Shown in pieces: positions 16,294-24,980 of a stretch of 64,000 bases of DNA (within the stretch, counting starts at the first letter, position 1; every line of letters starts with the position of its first letter). Position numbers and translations under genes: made by a program. Source of the DNA: Streptomyces sp. HNM0574 (GTDB taxonomy: Bacteria > Actinomycetota > Actinomycetes > Streptomycetales > Streptomycetaceae); NCBI RefSeq assembly GCF_012726235.1, contig NZ_JAASAH010000002.1:248001-312000 (forward strand), read 5' to 3'. The notes beneath the pieces were generated by a model. That model made no database searches. It had not been told where the DNA came from and saw only the letters and a list, made by a program, of their open reading frames with translations.

Positions 16294-17721
16294 TCAGTCC
16301 TGCCGTACGGCTGCGGATGCGCGCCCCCGCAGCGCGAGCGCGGTGACCGCGCCGAGCACCATCAGCGCCGCGCCCGTCAGCAGCGCCCGGTCGGTGCCCT
16401 GCGCGAGCGCCGCCGGGTCCGTGCCGTGCGCCGAGGAGGCCACGACCATCGCCAGGGAGACGCCCATCGCCGAACCGATGTACCGCGCCGTGTTGTTGGC
16501 GCCCGAGCCCATGGAGGCGCGGTCGGCCGGCACGCTCTCGACGGCGAGCCGCGGCAGCGCCGCGTTCAGCAGCCCGCTGCCCGCGCCCGCGAGCAGGAAG
16601 CCGGGCAGCAGCGCCGGCCAGGAGCCGGAGCCCGGCACCCCGAGCATGGTCAGCGTGCCGGCGGCGGCGAGCGCGAAGCCGAGCGCGAGCTGGCGGCGGG
16701 CGGTGAACGCGGCCGGGAGCCGCCGCACCTGGAGCGCGACGAGCAGCGCCGTCGCCGACCAGAGGCACAGCAGCCAGGCGGAGCCGAGCGCCGGCAGCCC
16801 CATGGTCTGCCGCAGCAGCGCGGGCAGGTAGCTGAACAGGCCGATCACCCCCAGCCCCGTGAACAGCGCCCCGCTCGTGGCCACCAGGAACGACGGACGG
16901 CGGAACAGCGCGAGGTCCAACAGCGGCGCGGAGACCCGGCGTTCGACGAGGACGAAGCCCGCGCCGAGCACGGCCCCCGCCAGCAGCAGCACGCCGACCG
17001 CGGGCCGGAGCCAGCCGTCCCGCCCGAGCGTCAGCGCGGCGAGCAGGGCGGCGGCGGACAGCCCGAGCAGCAGCGCACCGCCCAGGTCGGGGCGGCCGCG
17101 CGCGCCGGGTGCGCCGCGCGACTCGGTGAGCGCGCGGGCCGCGTAGCCGCCGACGGCGAGCATGGCCGCGGCGTACACGGCGTAGACCAGCCGCCAGTCG
17201 ACGGCGGCCAGGCCGGCGGCGGCGACGGGGCCGAAGGCTATGCCGCCGCTGAGTGCCGCGCCCCAGATCCCGGTGGCCCGGTTCCGGCCGGGTCCTGCCG
17301 GGAAGGCGTGCGCGATGAGTCCGAGGCTGCTGGCGATCAGCGCGGCGCTGGCGGCGCCCTGGGCGACCCGGGCCAGCGTGAAGGCGAGGGTGCTCCCGGC
17401 GGCCGCGCCGAGCGCCGCCGTCACCGCGAGCCCGAAGGCGCCGGTGACGAAGACGCGCTTGCGCCCGTGGTCGTCGGCGAGGCCGCCCGCGACGAGGAGG
17501 ACGGCGGCGAGCCCGAGGGCGATGCCGTTGATCAGCCACGCCTGGCCCGAGGGGCCGGCGCCGAAGGAGGCGCCCATCCCGGGCAGGGTCAGCATCGGCG
17601 CGGTGTAGTTCATCAGCGCCACGAAGGTGGCCGTGCCCGTCGCGGCGAGCACCGCCCGCCGCCCCGCTGCCCCGGCCTCCGCCACCTCCGAGGGCGCCGC
17701 CGGCGTCTGCACCGTCGTCAC
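16294..17721 (-). CDS. MFS transporter, DHA2-like (14 TM)
   Basis: A 475-residue transporter. It has about 14 hydrophobic segments and the MFS motif GGLADDHGRKRVF after TM2. TFALMNYTAP-type TM1 residues and the LARVAQGAASAALIAS segment fit the drug:H+ antiporter-2 group. Start GTG 17721 has GAGGAGG at suitable spacing; GTG 17730 directly abuts it. It is divergent from an HxlR regulator across a 117-base region with three similar inverted repeats, so export is probably induced when HxlR releases DNA. Substrate unknown. Confidence 0.85.
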   Translation of the reverse strand: MTTVQTPAAPSEVAEAGAAGRRAVLAATGTATFVALMNYTAPMLTLPGMGASFGAGPSGQAWLINGIALGLAAVLLVAGGLADDHGRKRVFVTGAFGLAVTAALGAAAGSTLAFTLARVAQGAASAALIASSLGLIAHAFPAGPGRNRATGIWGAALSGGIAFGPVAAAGLAAVDWRLVYAVYAAAMLAVGGYAARALTESRGAPGARGRPDLGGALLLGLSAAALLAALTLGRDGWLRPAVGVLLLAGAVLGAGFVLVERRVSAPLLDLALFRRPSFLVATSGALFTGLGVIGLFSYLPALLRQTMGLPALGSAWLLCLWSATALLVALQVRRLPAAFTARRQLALGFALAAAGTLTMLGVPGSGSWPALLPGFLLAGAGSGLLNAALPRLAVESVPADRASMGSGANNTARYIGSAMGVSLAMVVASSAHGTDPAALAQGTDRALLTGAALMVLGAVTALALRGRASAAVRQD

Positions 17722-17735
17722 TCCCCCCACCTCCT

Positions 17736-17817
17736 CAGTTCACTGAACGAACAGGGTTCGGTGAATGAACCCCCGAGTCCGGAGCACCGTAGCAGCTCTG
17801 GTTCATTCACTGAACCC
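17736..17817. promoter_or_regulatory. Three related operator-like repeats between MFS and HxlR genes
   Basis: GTTCATTCACTGAAC lies at 17801-17815. Its near-perfect reverse complement GTTCGGTGAATGAAC is at 17756-17770, and a shorter palindrome GTTCACTGAAC at 17738-17748. Flanking GG/CC bases are also shared by the first two. The sites span the divergent promoter region and are likely HxlR-binding sites. TAGGGT at 17826-17831, 7 nt before the HxlR ATG, reads as its -10 box (leaderless). Confidence 0.7.
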
Positions 17818-17838
17818 ACATCGGTTAGGGTGGGCGTC

Positions 17839-18375
17839 ATGGCGCTCAAGAAGGAGTACGCGACGCAGGACTGCGCACTGGCCCGCACGCTCGAACTCGT
17901 CGGCGAACGCTGGACGATGCTCGTCGTCCGGGACACCTTCTACGGCGTCCGCCGCTACAGCGACTTCCTCGCCCACCTCGACATCCCCCGCGCCGTCCTC
18001 TCCACCCGGCTGCGGACCCTGACCGAGGCGGGCATCCTCGACAAGCGCCGGTACGCCGAGTCCCCGCCGCGCGACGAGTACGTGCTCACCGACAAGGGCG
18101 AAGCCCTGTGGCCGGCCCTCCACGCCCTCCTCACCTGGGGAAACCTGCACGCCACCGACTACCGCACCCGGCACCGCGAGTTCGTGCACGCGCTCTGCGG
18201 CTCCCCGCTCACCACCGCGGGCGGCTGCGAGACCTGCGGCCGGTCCGCGATGCCGCCCGCCGAGATCGACGTCCACCCCGGCCCGGGCGCCCGGGACCAC
18301 GAGCGCTCCGACCCGGTCAGCCGGGCCCTGCTGCGCCCCCACCGCCTCCTGGAACCGCTGGACACCACGGCCTGA
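17839..18375 (+). CDS. HxlR-family transcriptional regulator
   Basis: A 178-residue regulator. The HxlR signature CALARTLELVGERWTMLVVR (about residues 12-31) with its conserved early Cys, and the winged helix FLAHLDIPRAVLSTRLRTL, are clear. C-terminal to it is a Cys cluster, CGSPLTTAGGCETCG, that could bind metal or act as a redox switch. HxlR proteins often sense electrophiles or reactive compounds through the N-terminal Cys. It is divergent from the MFS exporter it probably represses. Confidence 0.88.
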   Translation: MALKKEYATQDCALARTLELVGERWTMLVVRDTFYGVRRYSDFLAHLDIPRAVLSTRLRTLTEAGILDKRRYAESPPRDEYVLTDKGEALWPALHALLTWGNLHATDYRTRHREFVHALCGSPLTTAGGCETCGRSAMPPAEIDVHPGPGARDHERSDPVSRALLRPHRLLEPLDTTA

Positions 18376-18436
18376 GCAGCGCACCCGCGGAAAACCGGAT
18401 GCCACGCCCGGTGGGAGCTTGTTAGCTTCGACCGCC

Positions 18437-18964
18437 ATGAAACCGCTCACCGAGGGGGACGTCCGCGCGTCCTTCGTCAACTGCTCCAAGGGCGAGAGCC
18501 GCCGGCTCGCCGTCCCCCGCGACCTGGCCGAACGGCCATGGTCCGAGCTGGACTTCCTCGGCTGGCGCGACCCGGGGGCGCCGGACCGGCGCTATCTCGT
18601 CGCCGAGCTGGAGGACGCGCTCGTCGGCGTCACCCTGCGCGCCCCGCAGAACGTGCACCGCAGCTTCACCAAGACCAACGTCTGCAGCCTGTGCCTGACG
18701 GGCCACCCCGGTACGGGCGTCGCGCTGCTCGCCGCACCGAGGACGGGCCAGGCCGGGCGGCAGGGCAACACCGTCGGCGCGTACGTCTGCTCCGACCTGG
18801 CCTGCTCGCTCTACATCCGCGGCCGGAAGCGGATCGCCGCCTCGCAGCGCCACCAGGAGACGCTGACCGCCGCCGAACGGGCCGAGCGGCTGCGCGGCAA
18901 CCTGCGCGGCTTCCTCCAGCAGGTCGGCGTCCCCGACCCCCGGCCCGTCCCCGCCGCGGCCTGA
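18437..18964 (+). CDS. FBP-domain protein (EF-G-binding, treble-clef zinc finger type)
   Basis: A 175-residue protein with zinc ligands in NVCSLCLTG (C83, C86) and YVCSDLACSLYIRG near residues 116-130. These are the treble-clef finger of the FBP/FusB family. Characterised FusB/FusC bind EF-G and rescue it from fusidic acid; chromosomal actinomycete homologues are of unknown role. Start ATG 18437 has TAGCTT 8 nt before it and no good ribosome site, so it may be leaderless. Linkage to fusidic acid resistance is not shown. Confidence 0.75.
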   Translation: MKPLTEGDVRASFVNCSKGESRRLAVPRDLAERPWSELDFLGWRDPGAPDRRYLVAELEDALVGVTLRAPQNVHRSFTKTNVCSLCLTGHPGTGVALLAAPRTGQAGRQGNTVGAYVCSDLACSLYIRGRKRIAASQRHQETLTAAERAERLRGNLRGFLQQVGVPDPRPVPAAA

Positions 18965-18992
18965 GGCCACGGCCGGGGAACCGGAGGGGAGC

Positions 18993-20654
18993 TCAGACCG
19001 TGTGGACGACCTCGCCGCCCACGACCACGGCCTCCGCGACCGTGCCGGGGATGTCCCCGGGCGGGCAGCGGAGGATGTCGCGGGAGAGGACGGTGAAGTC
19101 GGCCAGCTTCCCGACGGTCAGCGAACCCCGCTCGTCCTCAAGGAAGTTGGCGTACGCGGAGCCCATCGTGTAGCCGTGCACCGCGGTCTCCACGTCGACG
19201 GTCTCGGACGGCATCCACGCCTCTCCCCCGTCGAGCGAACGGCGCGTCACCGCCGTGTAGATACCGACCATCGGGTCCATCTCGGCGACGTTCCAGTCGC
19301 TGGAGAAGGCCAGCGTCGCGCCCGCCTCGCGCAGGCTGCGCATCGGCCACGCCTTGTGCCAGCGCTCCTCACCCACGTTCACCGCCCAGTCCTGCCCGGG
19401 GCCCGCGATCTCGGGCGCACAGTGCCGGGGCTGCATGCAGGCGACCACGCCCAGTTCGGCGAACCGTCCGACGTCGGCGGGGTCGAGGCACTCGACGTGC
19501 ACGACCTGATGCCGCGCGTCCCGCGGCCCGTTGACGGCGCGGGCGTGGTCGACGGCGTCGAGGACGGTGCGGATGCCCCGGTCGCCGGTGGCGTGCACGA
19601 AGCACTGGAAGCCGCGCGCGTCCAGCTCCGTCAGCAGCGAGGCGAACTCCTCCGGCGGGTAGAACGTCTCGCCCCGGTGCTGCCCGCAGCCCGCGTACGG
19701 GGCGAGCAGCGCGGCGGTACGGGGCTCGACGACGTCGTCGATGTACAGCTTCAGCGGGCCGACCCGCATCCGGTCGCCGGTGTACCGCTCGGCGGCCCGG
19801 GCGAACTCCTCCAGGTCCTCCTTCGTCGTCCCACGCGGGTGGAACAGCGCCGCGACGAGCCGCGAACGCAGCCGGCCCTCGGACCGCGCGCGGTCGAACA
19901 GGGCCAGGTCGTCGAGGGAGTTCTGCGGCTCGACGACGGTGGTGATCCCGTACCGGACGGCGTCGTCCAGGGACTTCGCGAGCCGCCCGTACTGCCGTGC
20001 CGGCGAGGCCCACGGCACCCCGAGCTCGCGCAGCGCCCGGTGGCCGTCCCTGGAGAGGCCGCGCACGGCGAAGTCCGTGACGAAACCGGTGGGTTCGCCG
20101 GTCTCCGGGTCGGTCCGCGCCGTGCCGAACGGCAGCTCGGTACGCGCGGCGGTCACCCCCAGCCGGCGCAGCGCCGCGGTGTTGAGCCACGCGGTGTGCA
20201 CGTCGTAGCTGAGCACGAAGGCGGGGGTGTCGCCGGTGACGGGGTCGAGGTCCTCGGCGCGGGGCATCCGCCCGCCCGCGATCGCCGAGTAGTCGAAGGC
20301 CTCGCCCTCGATCCACTCGGCGTCCGGGTGCTCCGCGCGCCAGGCGCGGATGCGCTCGTGCACGGCCTCCAGCGAGCCGGCGCCCGCGAGCTGGACGCAG
20401 GCGTCGTCGGAGCCGAGCCGTACGTGGTTGTGCGCGTCGATGAAGCCGGGCAGCACCAGCCGCCCGCCCGCCTCGATCACCCGGGTTTCCGGGCCGGTCC
20501 AGGCGGCGGCGCCGTCGTCCCGGCCGAGCCAGACGAGCCGGCCGTCGCGCACGGCCAGCGCCTGGGCCTCGGGCAGCTCGGGGTCGACGGTGTGGACGCG
20601 GGCGCCGCGCACGACGAGATCGGCGGGCGCCGCGCGGTCGGGGGTGCGGGTCAT
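18993..20654 (-). CDS. YtcJ-like metal-dependent amidohydrolase
   Basis: A 553-residue amidohydrolase. Metal ligands appear in order: GFIDAHNHVRLG (HxH), LKLYIDDVVEP (Lys/Asp region), VHATGDRGI (His), and FSSDWNVAEM (Asp). The C-terminal YTMGSAYANFLEDERGSLTVG is the standard YtcJ/amidohydrolase_3 ending. Relatives hydrolyse N-substituted formamides or other amides. AGGAG lies 9 bases before ATG 20654. It lies 50 bases after an NCS1 permease gene on the same strand, so it may act on the imported compound (a nucleobase, hydantoin or amide); substrate unknown. Confidence 0.85.
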   Translation of the reverse strand: MTRTPDRAAPADLVVRGARVHTVDPELPEAQALAVRDGRLVWLGRDDGAAAWTGPETRVIEAGGRLVLPGFIDAHNHVRLGSDDACVQLAGAGSLEAVHERIRAWRAEHPDAEWIEGEAFDYSAIAGGRMPRAEDLDPVTGDTPAFVLSYDVHTAWLNTAALRRLGVTAARTELPFGTARTDPETGEPTGFVTDFAVRGLSRDGHRALRELGVPWASPARQYGRLAKSLDDAVRYGITTVVEPQNSLDDLALFDRARSEGRLRSRLVAALFHPRGTTKEDLEEFARAAERYTGDRMRVGPLKLYIDDVVEPRTAALLAPYAGCGQHRGETFYPPEEFASLLTELDARGFQCFVHATGDRGIRTVLDAVDHARAVNGPRDARHQVVHVECLDPADVGRFAELGVVACMQPRHCAPEIAGPGQDWAVNVGEERWHKAWPMRSLREAGATLAFSSDWNVAEMDPMVGIYTAVTRRSLDGGEAWMPSETVDVETAVHGYTMGSAYANFLEDERGSLTVGKLADFTVLSRDILRCPPGDIPGTVAEAVVVGGEVVHTV

Positions 20655-20704
20655 ACGTACGTGCTCCTGAACTGTTGCGGTGGTGCGGGGAGTCGGGTCG
20701 AGGG

Positions 20705-22135
20705 TCAGCGCGGGGCGGTGAGCGCCTCCCGCCGGACGAGGACCCAGTAGGCGAGCGCGGCGATCACGGAGCCGGCCGACGAGAGGTCGGTACCGCCGAG
20801 CGGTGCCACCAGCGGCCCGGTCCACACCTCGCTGGAGCAGGTCAGCGCGGAGAAGACCATTCCGGCCAGCAGGGCCGTCACGCCCGCCGGGTGGTATCCG
20901 GCGCGGTACCAGTACGCGCCGTCCGGGCCCGCGTGCAGCGCGCCGGTGTCGTACCGGCACCGGCGCAGCAGCATGTCGGCGAGGAAGACGCCGCCCCAGG
21001 GCGCGAAGACGACGATCAGCAGGGAGAGGAAGCTGAGCAGCGACTCCGTGAAGTCGGTGAGGAACAGCGCCCCCGCCGCACCGAGCGCGGTGACGGCCGC
21101 GCTGATGAGGATCGCCTTGGACCGGCTCCACGGGATGCCCAGTACCTGGAGGTTGAGGCTGGACGAGTAGAGCGTGATGATCGAGTTCGTCACGGAACCG
21201 CCCAGTACCAGCGCGAGGAAGAGTGGCTGGAACCAGCCGGGCAGCAGACCCTCCGTGCCCGCGACCGCGTCCGTCATGTCCGCCTGCGTCGCCGCCGCCG
21301 CGCCCGCGACGCCCAGCGCCACGGACGAGACGAAGCCGCCCAGCGCGCCGCTGAGGGTGAGCGGGCCCAGCCGGGTCGTGCGCGGCAGGTAGCGGGTGTA
21401 GTCGGCGGGCATGGGCAGGTAGGAGAACGGCCCGGCCAGCGTCACCACCAGCGCCAGCGACCAGGCGGCCGCACCGCCCCCGTCCGGCACCGGGCCGGTG
21501 TCCGTACCCGGCAGCAGCAGGACCACCAGCGCGGCGAAGCCGAGGGCGAGCGCGTAGGCCAGCTTGCGTTCCGCGTACTGCACGGTGGCGTGGCCCCACA
21601 GCGCGACGACGAAGGTCAGCGCGAGCGTGACCAGCAGCCCGAGGGCGCGTGCCGTGGGCCCGTGCCAGCCGAGGTCGGCCAGGAAGGCGGTCAGCGCCAG
21701 CGCGCCCACGACGGTGTTGACGATCGTGTAGCCGATGCTGACGACCCAGTTCAGCAGCCCCGCCGGCCAGTTGCCGCGCACGCCGAAGGCGGCCCGGGAG
21801 ATGACGAGCGTGGCGGTGCCCGTCCGTACGCCGCTGAGTCCGGCCGCGCTGATCGCGAGGAACGACAGCCCGCCGATCACGACGACGGCCACGGCCTGCC
21901 AGAAGCTGAGCCCGAAGGAGACGGCGAGGGCGCCGTTGATGACGTAGGTGAAGGTGAGGTTGGAGCCGAACCAGAGCCAGAAGAGGTCCTTCGCCCCGCC
22001 GTGCCGCTCCTCGTCCGGGATGGGGTCGATGCCGTGCCGCTCGACCTGGAACACCTCGTCGGCCGGGCGGACTTCCACGGGGGTGGCACCCCCGGCGCCC
22101 GGCCCCGGACCTGTCGTCGTGCGCTGCTGTGTCAT
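20705..22135 (-). CDS. NCS1-family purine/cytosine-type permease
   Basis: A 476-residue membrane protein with about 12 hydrophobic segments. The N-terminal ERHGIDPIPDEERHG and LFWLWFGSNLTFTYVINGAL are characteristic of the cytosine/purine/hydantoin (NCS1) symporters, as is SRAAFGVRGNWPAGLLNW. It probably imports a nucleobase, hydantoin or related amide by cation symport. It is the first gene of a unit with the downstream amidohydrolase and divergent from a TetR regulator, the likely repressor. Confidence 0.88.
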   Translation of the reverse strand: MTQQRTTTGPGPGAGGATPVEVRPADEVFQVERHGIDPIPDEERHGGAKDLFWLWFGSNLTFTYVINGALAVSFGLSFWQAVAVVVIGGLSFLAISAAGLSGVRTGTATLVISRAAFGVRGNWPAGLLNWVVSIGYTIVNTVVGALALTAFLADLGWHGPTARALGLLVTLALTFVVALWGHATVQYAERKLAYALALGFAALVVLLLPGTDTGPVPDGGGAAAWSLALVVTLAGPFSYLPMPADYTRYLPRTTRLGPLTLSGALGGFVSSVALGVAGAAAATQADMTDAVAGTEGLLPGWFQPLFLALVLGGSVTNSIITLYSSSLNLQVLGIPWSRSKAILISAAVTALGAAGALFLTDFTESLLSFLSLLIVVFAPWGGVFLADMLLRRCRYDTGALHAGPDGAYWYRAGYHPAGVTALLAGMVFSALTCSSEVWTGPLVAPLGGTDLSSAGSVIAALAYWVLVRREALTAPR

Positions 22136-22192
22136 CCCGCTCCCGCCGGCCGGGCGGCCGCGAAGGGGCCGCCGTACGATCTAGAACAGCGT

Positions 22193-22205
22193 TCAAACTC
22201 TTTGA
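22193..22205. promoter_or_regulatory. Inverted repeat between NCS1 permease and TetR genes
   Basis: TCAAA (22193-22197) and TTTGA (22201-22205) form a perfect inverted repeat around CTC in the AT-richest part of the divergent region. A further TTCAA follows at 22212-22216. It is a candidate TetR operator. TAGGGT at 22268-22273 is a likely -10 box for the TetR gene. Confidence 0.45.
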
Positions 22206-22312
22206 GTGCCATTCAAGATGCTGGCCGACGGCCCCCGGGTCAAGACCCCGGACCGGATCGGCCCGGCTAGGGTCGTTCCCCGGCGGACTCGGCACGACGG
22301 AGGGCGGCACCG

Positions 22313-22915
22313 GTGACCAGGGCGATACGGCGGCGCGACGGGCTCGACTCCCGCGCCCGCATGCTCGAGGAGGCCATGACGGCCATCGCCGAGGGCGGCC
22401 TCGCCGCGCTCACCATGGCCGCGCTCGCCCGGCGGCTCGGCACGAGCGGCGGCCACATCCTCTACTACTTCGGCAACAAGGAGCAGTTGCTGCTGGAGGC
22501 GCTGCGCTGGAGCGAGCAGGCCCTCGCCGAGGAGCGCGGCTCCCTGCTCACCCGCCGCGTCACCCCGCGGCGCAGGCTCGACCTGTTCCTCCAGCTGTAC
22601 CTGCCCCGGGGCACCCGCGACCCGCGCTGGATGCTCTGGATCGAGCTGTGGGCCCGCACCCCGGCCAACGCCGAACTCCTCGCCGCCCAGGAGGAGCTCG
22701 ACGCCGCCTGGCAGCGGGACCTGGAGAGTCTGCTCGCCAAGGGCGTCGACCGCGCCGCCTTCGCCCCCATGGACGTCACCGAACGCGCCGTCGAACTCCT
22801 CGCGCTCCTCGACGGGCTGAGCACCCGCACCGTACTCGGCCAGCGCGGCACCGGCCGCGCCCAGGCCCTCGCCGCCGCCCGCTCCGCCGCGGCCCGCCTC
22901 GTACCGGACGCGTAG
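22313..22915 (+). CDS. TetR-family transcriptional regulator
   Basis: A 200-residue TetR regulator. The helix-turn-helix is LTMAALARRLGTSGGHILYY (about residues 33-52), followed by FGNKEQLLLEAL. The rest is an alpha-helical ligand domain. Start GTG 22313 has GGAGGG upstream. It is divergent from the permease-amidohydrolase unit, which it probably controls. The GHILYYFGNKE form is common in regulators of nucleobase or amine catabolism, but the ligand is unknown. Confidence 0.88.
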   Translation: MTRAIRRRDGLDSRARMLEEAMTAIAEGGLAALTMAALARRLGTSGGHILYYFGNKEQLLLEALRWSEQALAEERGSLLTRRVTPRRRLDLFLQLYLPRGTRDPRWMLWIELWARTPANAELLAAQEELDAAWQRDLESLLAKGVDRAAFAPMDVTERAVELLALLDGLSTRTVLGQRGTGRAQALAAARSAAARLVPDA

Positions 22916-23012
22916 CCCGGGGGCTCCGCCCTCCGTCCTACGCCGATGAGCCGAGCCCCGGGCGGCCGCGCGCCCGAGGTGCCGGGGGCCGCGCGCGTGG
23001 CACCGTGAGCGG

Positions 23013-23456
23013 ATGAGCAGTCACAGCTGGCCGGACCATCTCTCCGTCGGCGCCGTCCGGTTCGCCCGGCCGACCGGCAGGTACGACGAGGCCCTCACCT
23101 TCTACCGCGACGACCTCGGGCTCCCCGTGCTCGCCCAGTGGCGGGACCACGACGGCTACGACGGCGTCGTCTTCGGCCTGCCCGGCACCCCGGTCCACAT
23201 GGAGCTGACCCAGCACGGCCACCCGCCGCACGTCCCCGAGGCGAGCCCCGAGAACCAGCTCGTCCTCTACCTGCACGGCACCGGGGCCCGCGACGCCGCC
23301 GTCCGCCGCATGGAGTCCCGCGGCCACCGCCCCGTCCCCGCCGCGAACCCGTACTGGCCGGGCCACGACGCCGTCCTCTACGAGGACCCGGACGGCTGGC
23401 AGGTCGTGCTGGCGCCGTGGATCTTCCCCGAGGACCCGCCGCAGGCGGCGGACTGA
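23013..23456 (+). CDS. VOC (glyoxalase/bleomycin-resistance-like) protein
   Basis: A 147-residue single-chain VOC protein with two beta-alpha-beta-beta-beta units. The first runs about residues 10-66 (VGAVRFARPTGRYDEALTFY, VHMELTQHG). The second ends in AVLYEDPDGWQVVLAPW. Metal-ligand candidates are His and Glu in these strands (VHMEL, DGWQVVL lacks the usual Glu). Function may be a dioxygenase, a glyoxalase-like enzyme or drug binding; it cannot be decided. It is convergent with the next gene, 7 bases apart. Confidence 0.78.
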   Translation: MSSHSWPDHLSVGAVRFARPTGRYDEALTFYRDDLGLPVLAQWRDHDGYDGVVFGLPGTPVHMELTQHGHPPHVPEASPENQLVLYLHGTGARDAAVRRMESRGHRPVPAANPYWPGHDAVLYEDPDGWQVVLAPWIFPEDPPQAAD

Positions 23457-23463
23457 GGACGGG

Positions 23464-24690
23464 TCAGGAACCCTGGAGGGCGCGGAAGGAGTCGAACCAG
23501 ACGCTCGTCCGCCCCGCCTGGCCGCTCCCCTCGACCGTGCGGTTCGCGTACAGCGGGTTGAGGATCCACGGCTTCTTGTCCGGCCCCCAGCCCGTCCGCA
23601 TGGACCGGATCTGCGCCACCCCGTACGTCGCCACGGCGAGCTTCCCGGTGTCCCGGAACATCCCTACCTGGCGCGTCAGATAGTCCTTGTGCGAGGCGAA
23701 CCACGGGCTCATCGCGAGGAAGTCGTCCCACCGCCGCTGTGGGAAGGGCTTCTCCAGGGCGGCGCCGATCTCCTCCCACACCCGCCTCTCCCGGGGCACC
23801 CGGTACTTCTCGGCGTAGGCCGCCGGCACCGCGTCCCGCATGTGCTTCTCCCAGTGCAGCACCAGCGAGAACTCCGTGGCCAGGAACTTCTTCCCCCGCT
23901 CCAGACGCGAGGCCACGTACTGCACGTACACCCCGGCGGCGCGCAGCGAGTCGACGTGCGGGTGGATGTCGAGCCCCTCGATCTCCGGCTTCCGGTTGAC
24001 GAAGGCGACCCAGCGCTCGGTGGCGGGCGTACGTCCGTCCTCCCGGTCCAGGTGGTTGAGGGCCCCCATGTACAGCCGGGTCCCGCGTCCCTGGACGCTC
24101 TTCGCGCGGCGGGCGATGACGTGCTCGGCGACGTGCTCGTAGAACACGTTGAGCCGCCGGTCGCGCTCGTCCTCCAGGGTCTCCAGGAACGGCTCGTTGC
24201 CGACGGTGAGGATGTCGACCTTGCCCAGGACGGCGTCCAGCACCCGGTCCACCCGGCGCAGTTGGACCTCCATCTCCTTGCTGCCCGCCTCGGGGAGCGA
24301 CTGCTTGAGGTCCCGGAAGGGGAACTTCAGCGAGAGGATCGTCCGGAAGTTCTTGCCGCCCGCGTCGAGCAGCTTGGCGACGGCCCGCTGCCGGGCCGGG
24401 TCACCGGCGTCGAGGTCCGCCGTCATCGGCACGAAACCGCGCACCCAGGACGTCGAGAGCGCCTCGACCTGGCCGAGGCTCATGTCGGACGGGTCCTCGT
24501 TGAAGTTCACCCCCAGCGCCCCGTCCGGCGCCTCCCCCGCACTCTGCTTCCGCACCCGCTCCTCGCTCTTCGCGTCCCCGCCCGAGGAGCGGCCTCCCGT
24601 GGGGCCGCAGGCCGACGCGAGCAGAACGGCGCCGGACACCCCCAGCAGCCGACGGCGCGAGGCGAACGGGACGGACGGCTGGTACTGCAT
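23464..24690 (-). CDS. Lipoprotein, glycoside-hydrolase-like TIM barrel
   Basis: A 408-residue protein with a twin-arginine-like signal (SRRRLLGVSGAVLLASAC) whose lipobox ends at C28, so an exported lipoprotein. The mature part resembles clan GH-A barrels. ILTVGNEPFLE supplies a candidate acid/base Glu after Asn at the end of a strand. FLATEFSLVLHW supplies a candidate nucleophile Glu. IEGLDIHPHVDS is a further strand. No carbohydrate-binding module is seen. The GH family and substrate are not assignable by eye. The GGGGAACAGC before ATG 24690 is a fair ribosome site. Confidence 0.6.
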   Translation of the reverse strand: MQYQPSVPFASRRRLLGVSGAVLLASACGPTGGRSSGGDAKSEERVRKQSAGEAPDGALGVNFNEDPSDMSLGQVEALSTSWVRGFVPMTADLDAGDPARQRAVAKLLDAGGKNFRTILSLKFPFRDLKQSLPEAGSKEMEVQLRRVDRVLDAVLGKVDILTVGNEPFLETLEDERDRRLNVFYEHVAEHVIARRAKSVQGRGTRLYMGALNHLDREDGRTPATERWVAFVNRKPEIEGLDIHPHVDSLRAAGVYVQYVASRLERGKKFLATEFSLVLHWEKHMRDAVPAAYAEKYRVPRERRVWEEIGAALEKPFPQRRWDDFLAMSPWFASHKDYLTRQVGMFRDTGKLAVATYGVAQIRSMRTGWGPDKKPWILNPLYANRTVEGSGQAGRTSVWFDSFRALQGS

Positions 24691-24980
24691 TGCTGTTCCC
24701 CGATTCCGGTCGAGTCATCGCCGGCCGGGCACGCCGAACTCCCCTGCCCCCAGGCCCGGTTCACCCCGCGCCGCCCCCGGCATGGTCCGTGCCCCCTCAA
24801 CGTAGGCCACCGCCGCCCGCCTCGAACTCCCGTCCCCGGCACCGGAACACCACCCGAACCACCCGGTGACAGCCCCGTGACGCCAAAGGCCGCCCCGCGT
24901 ATGCGGCCACAAGCGGCGACCGGTGAGCCCGGCCGTGCGGCCCGACGGCCGGTCTTCAGTGCCGGTCGCGGCCGGCTCGT

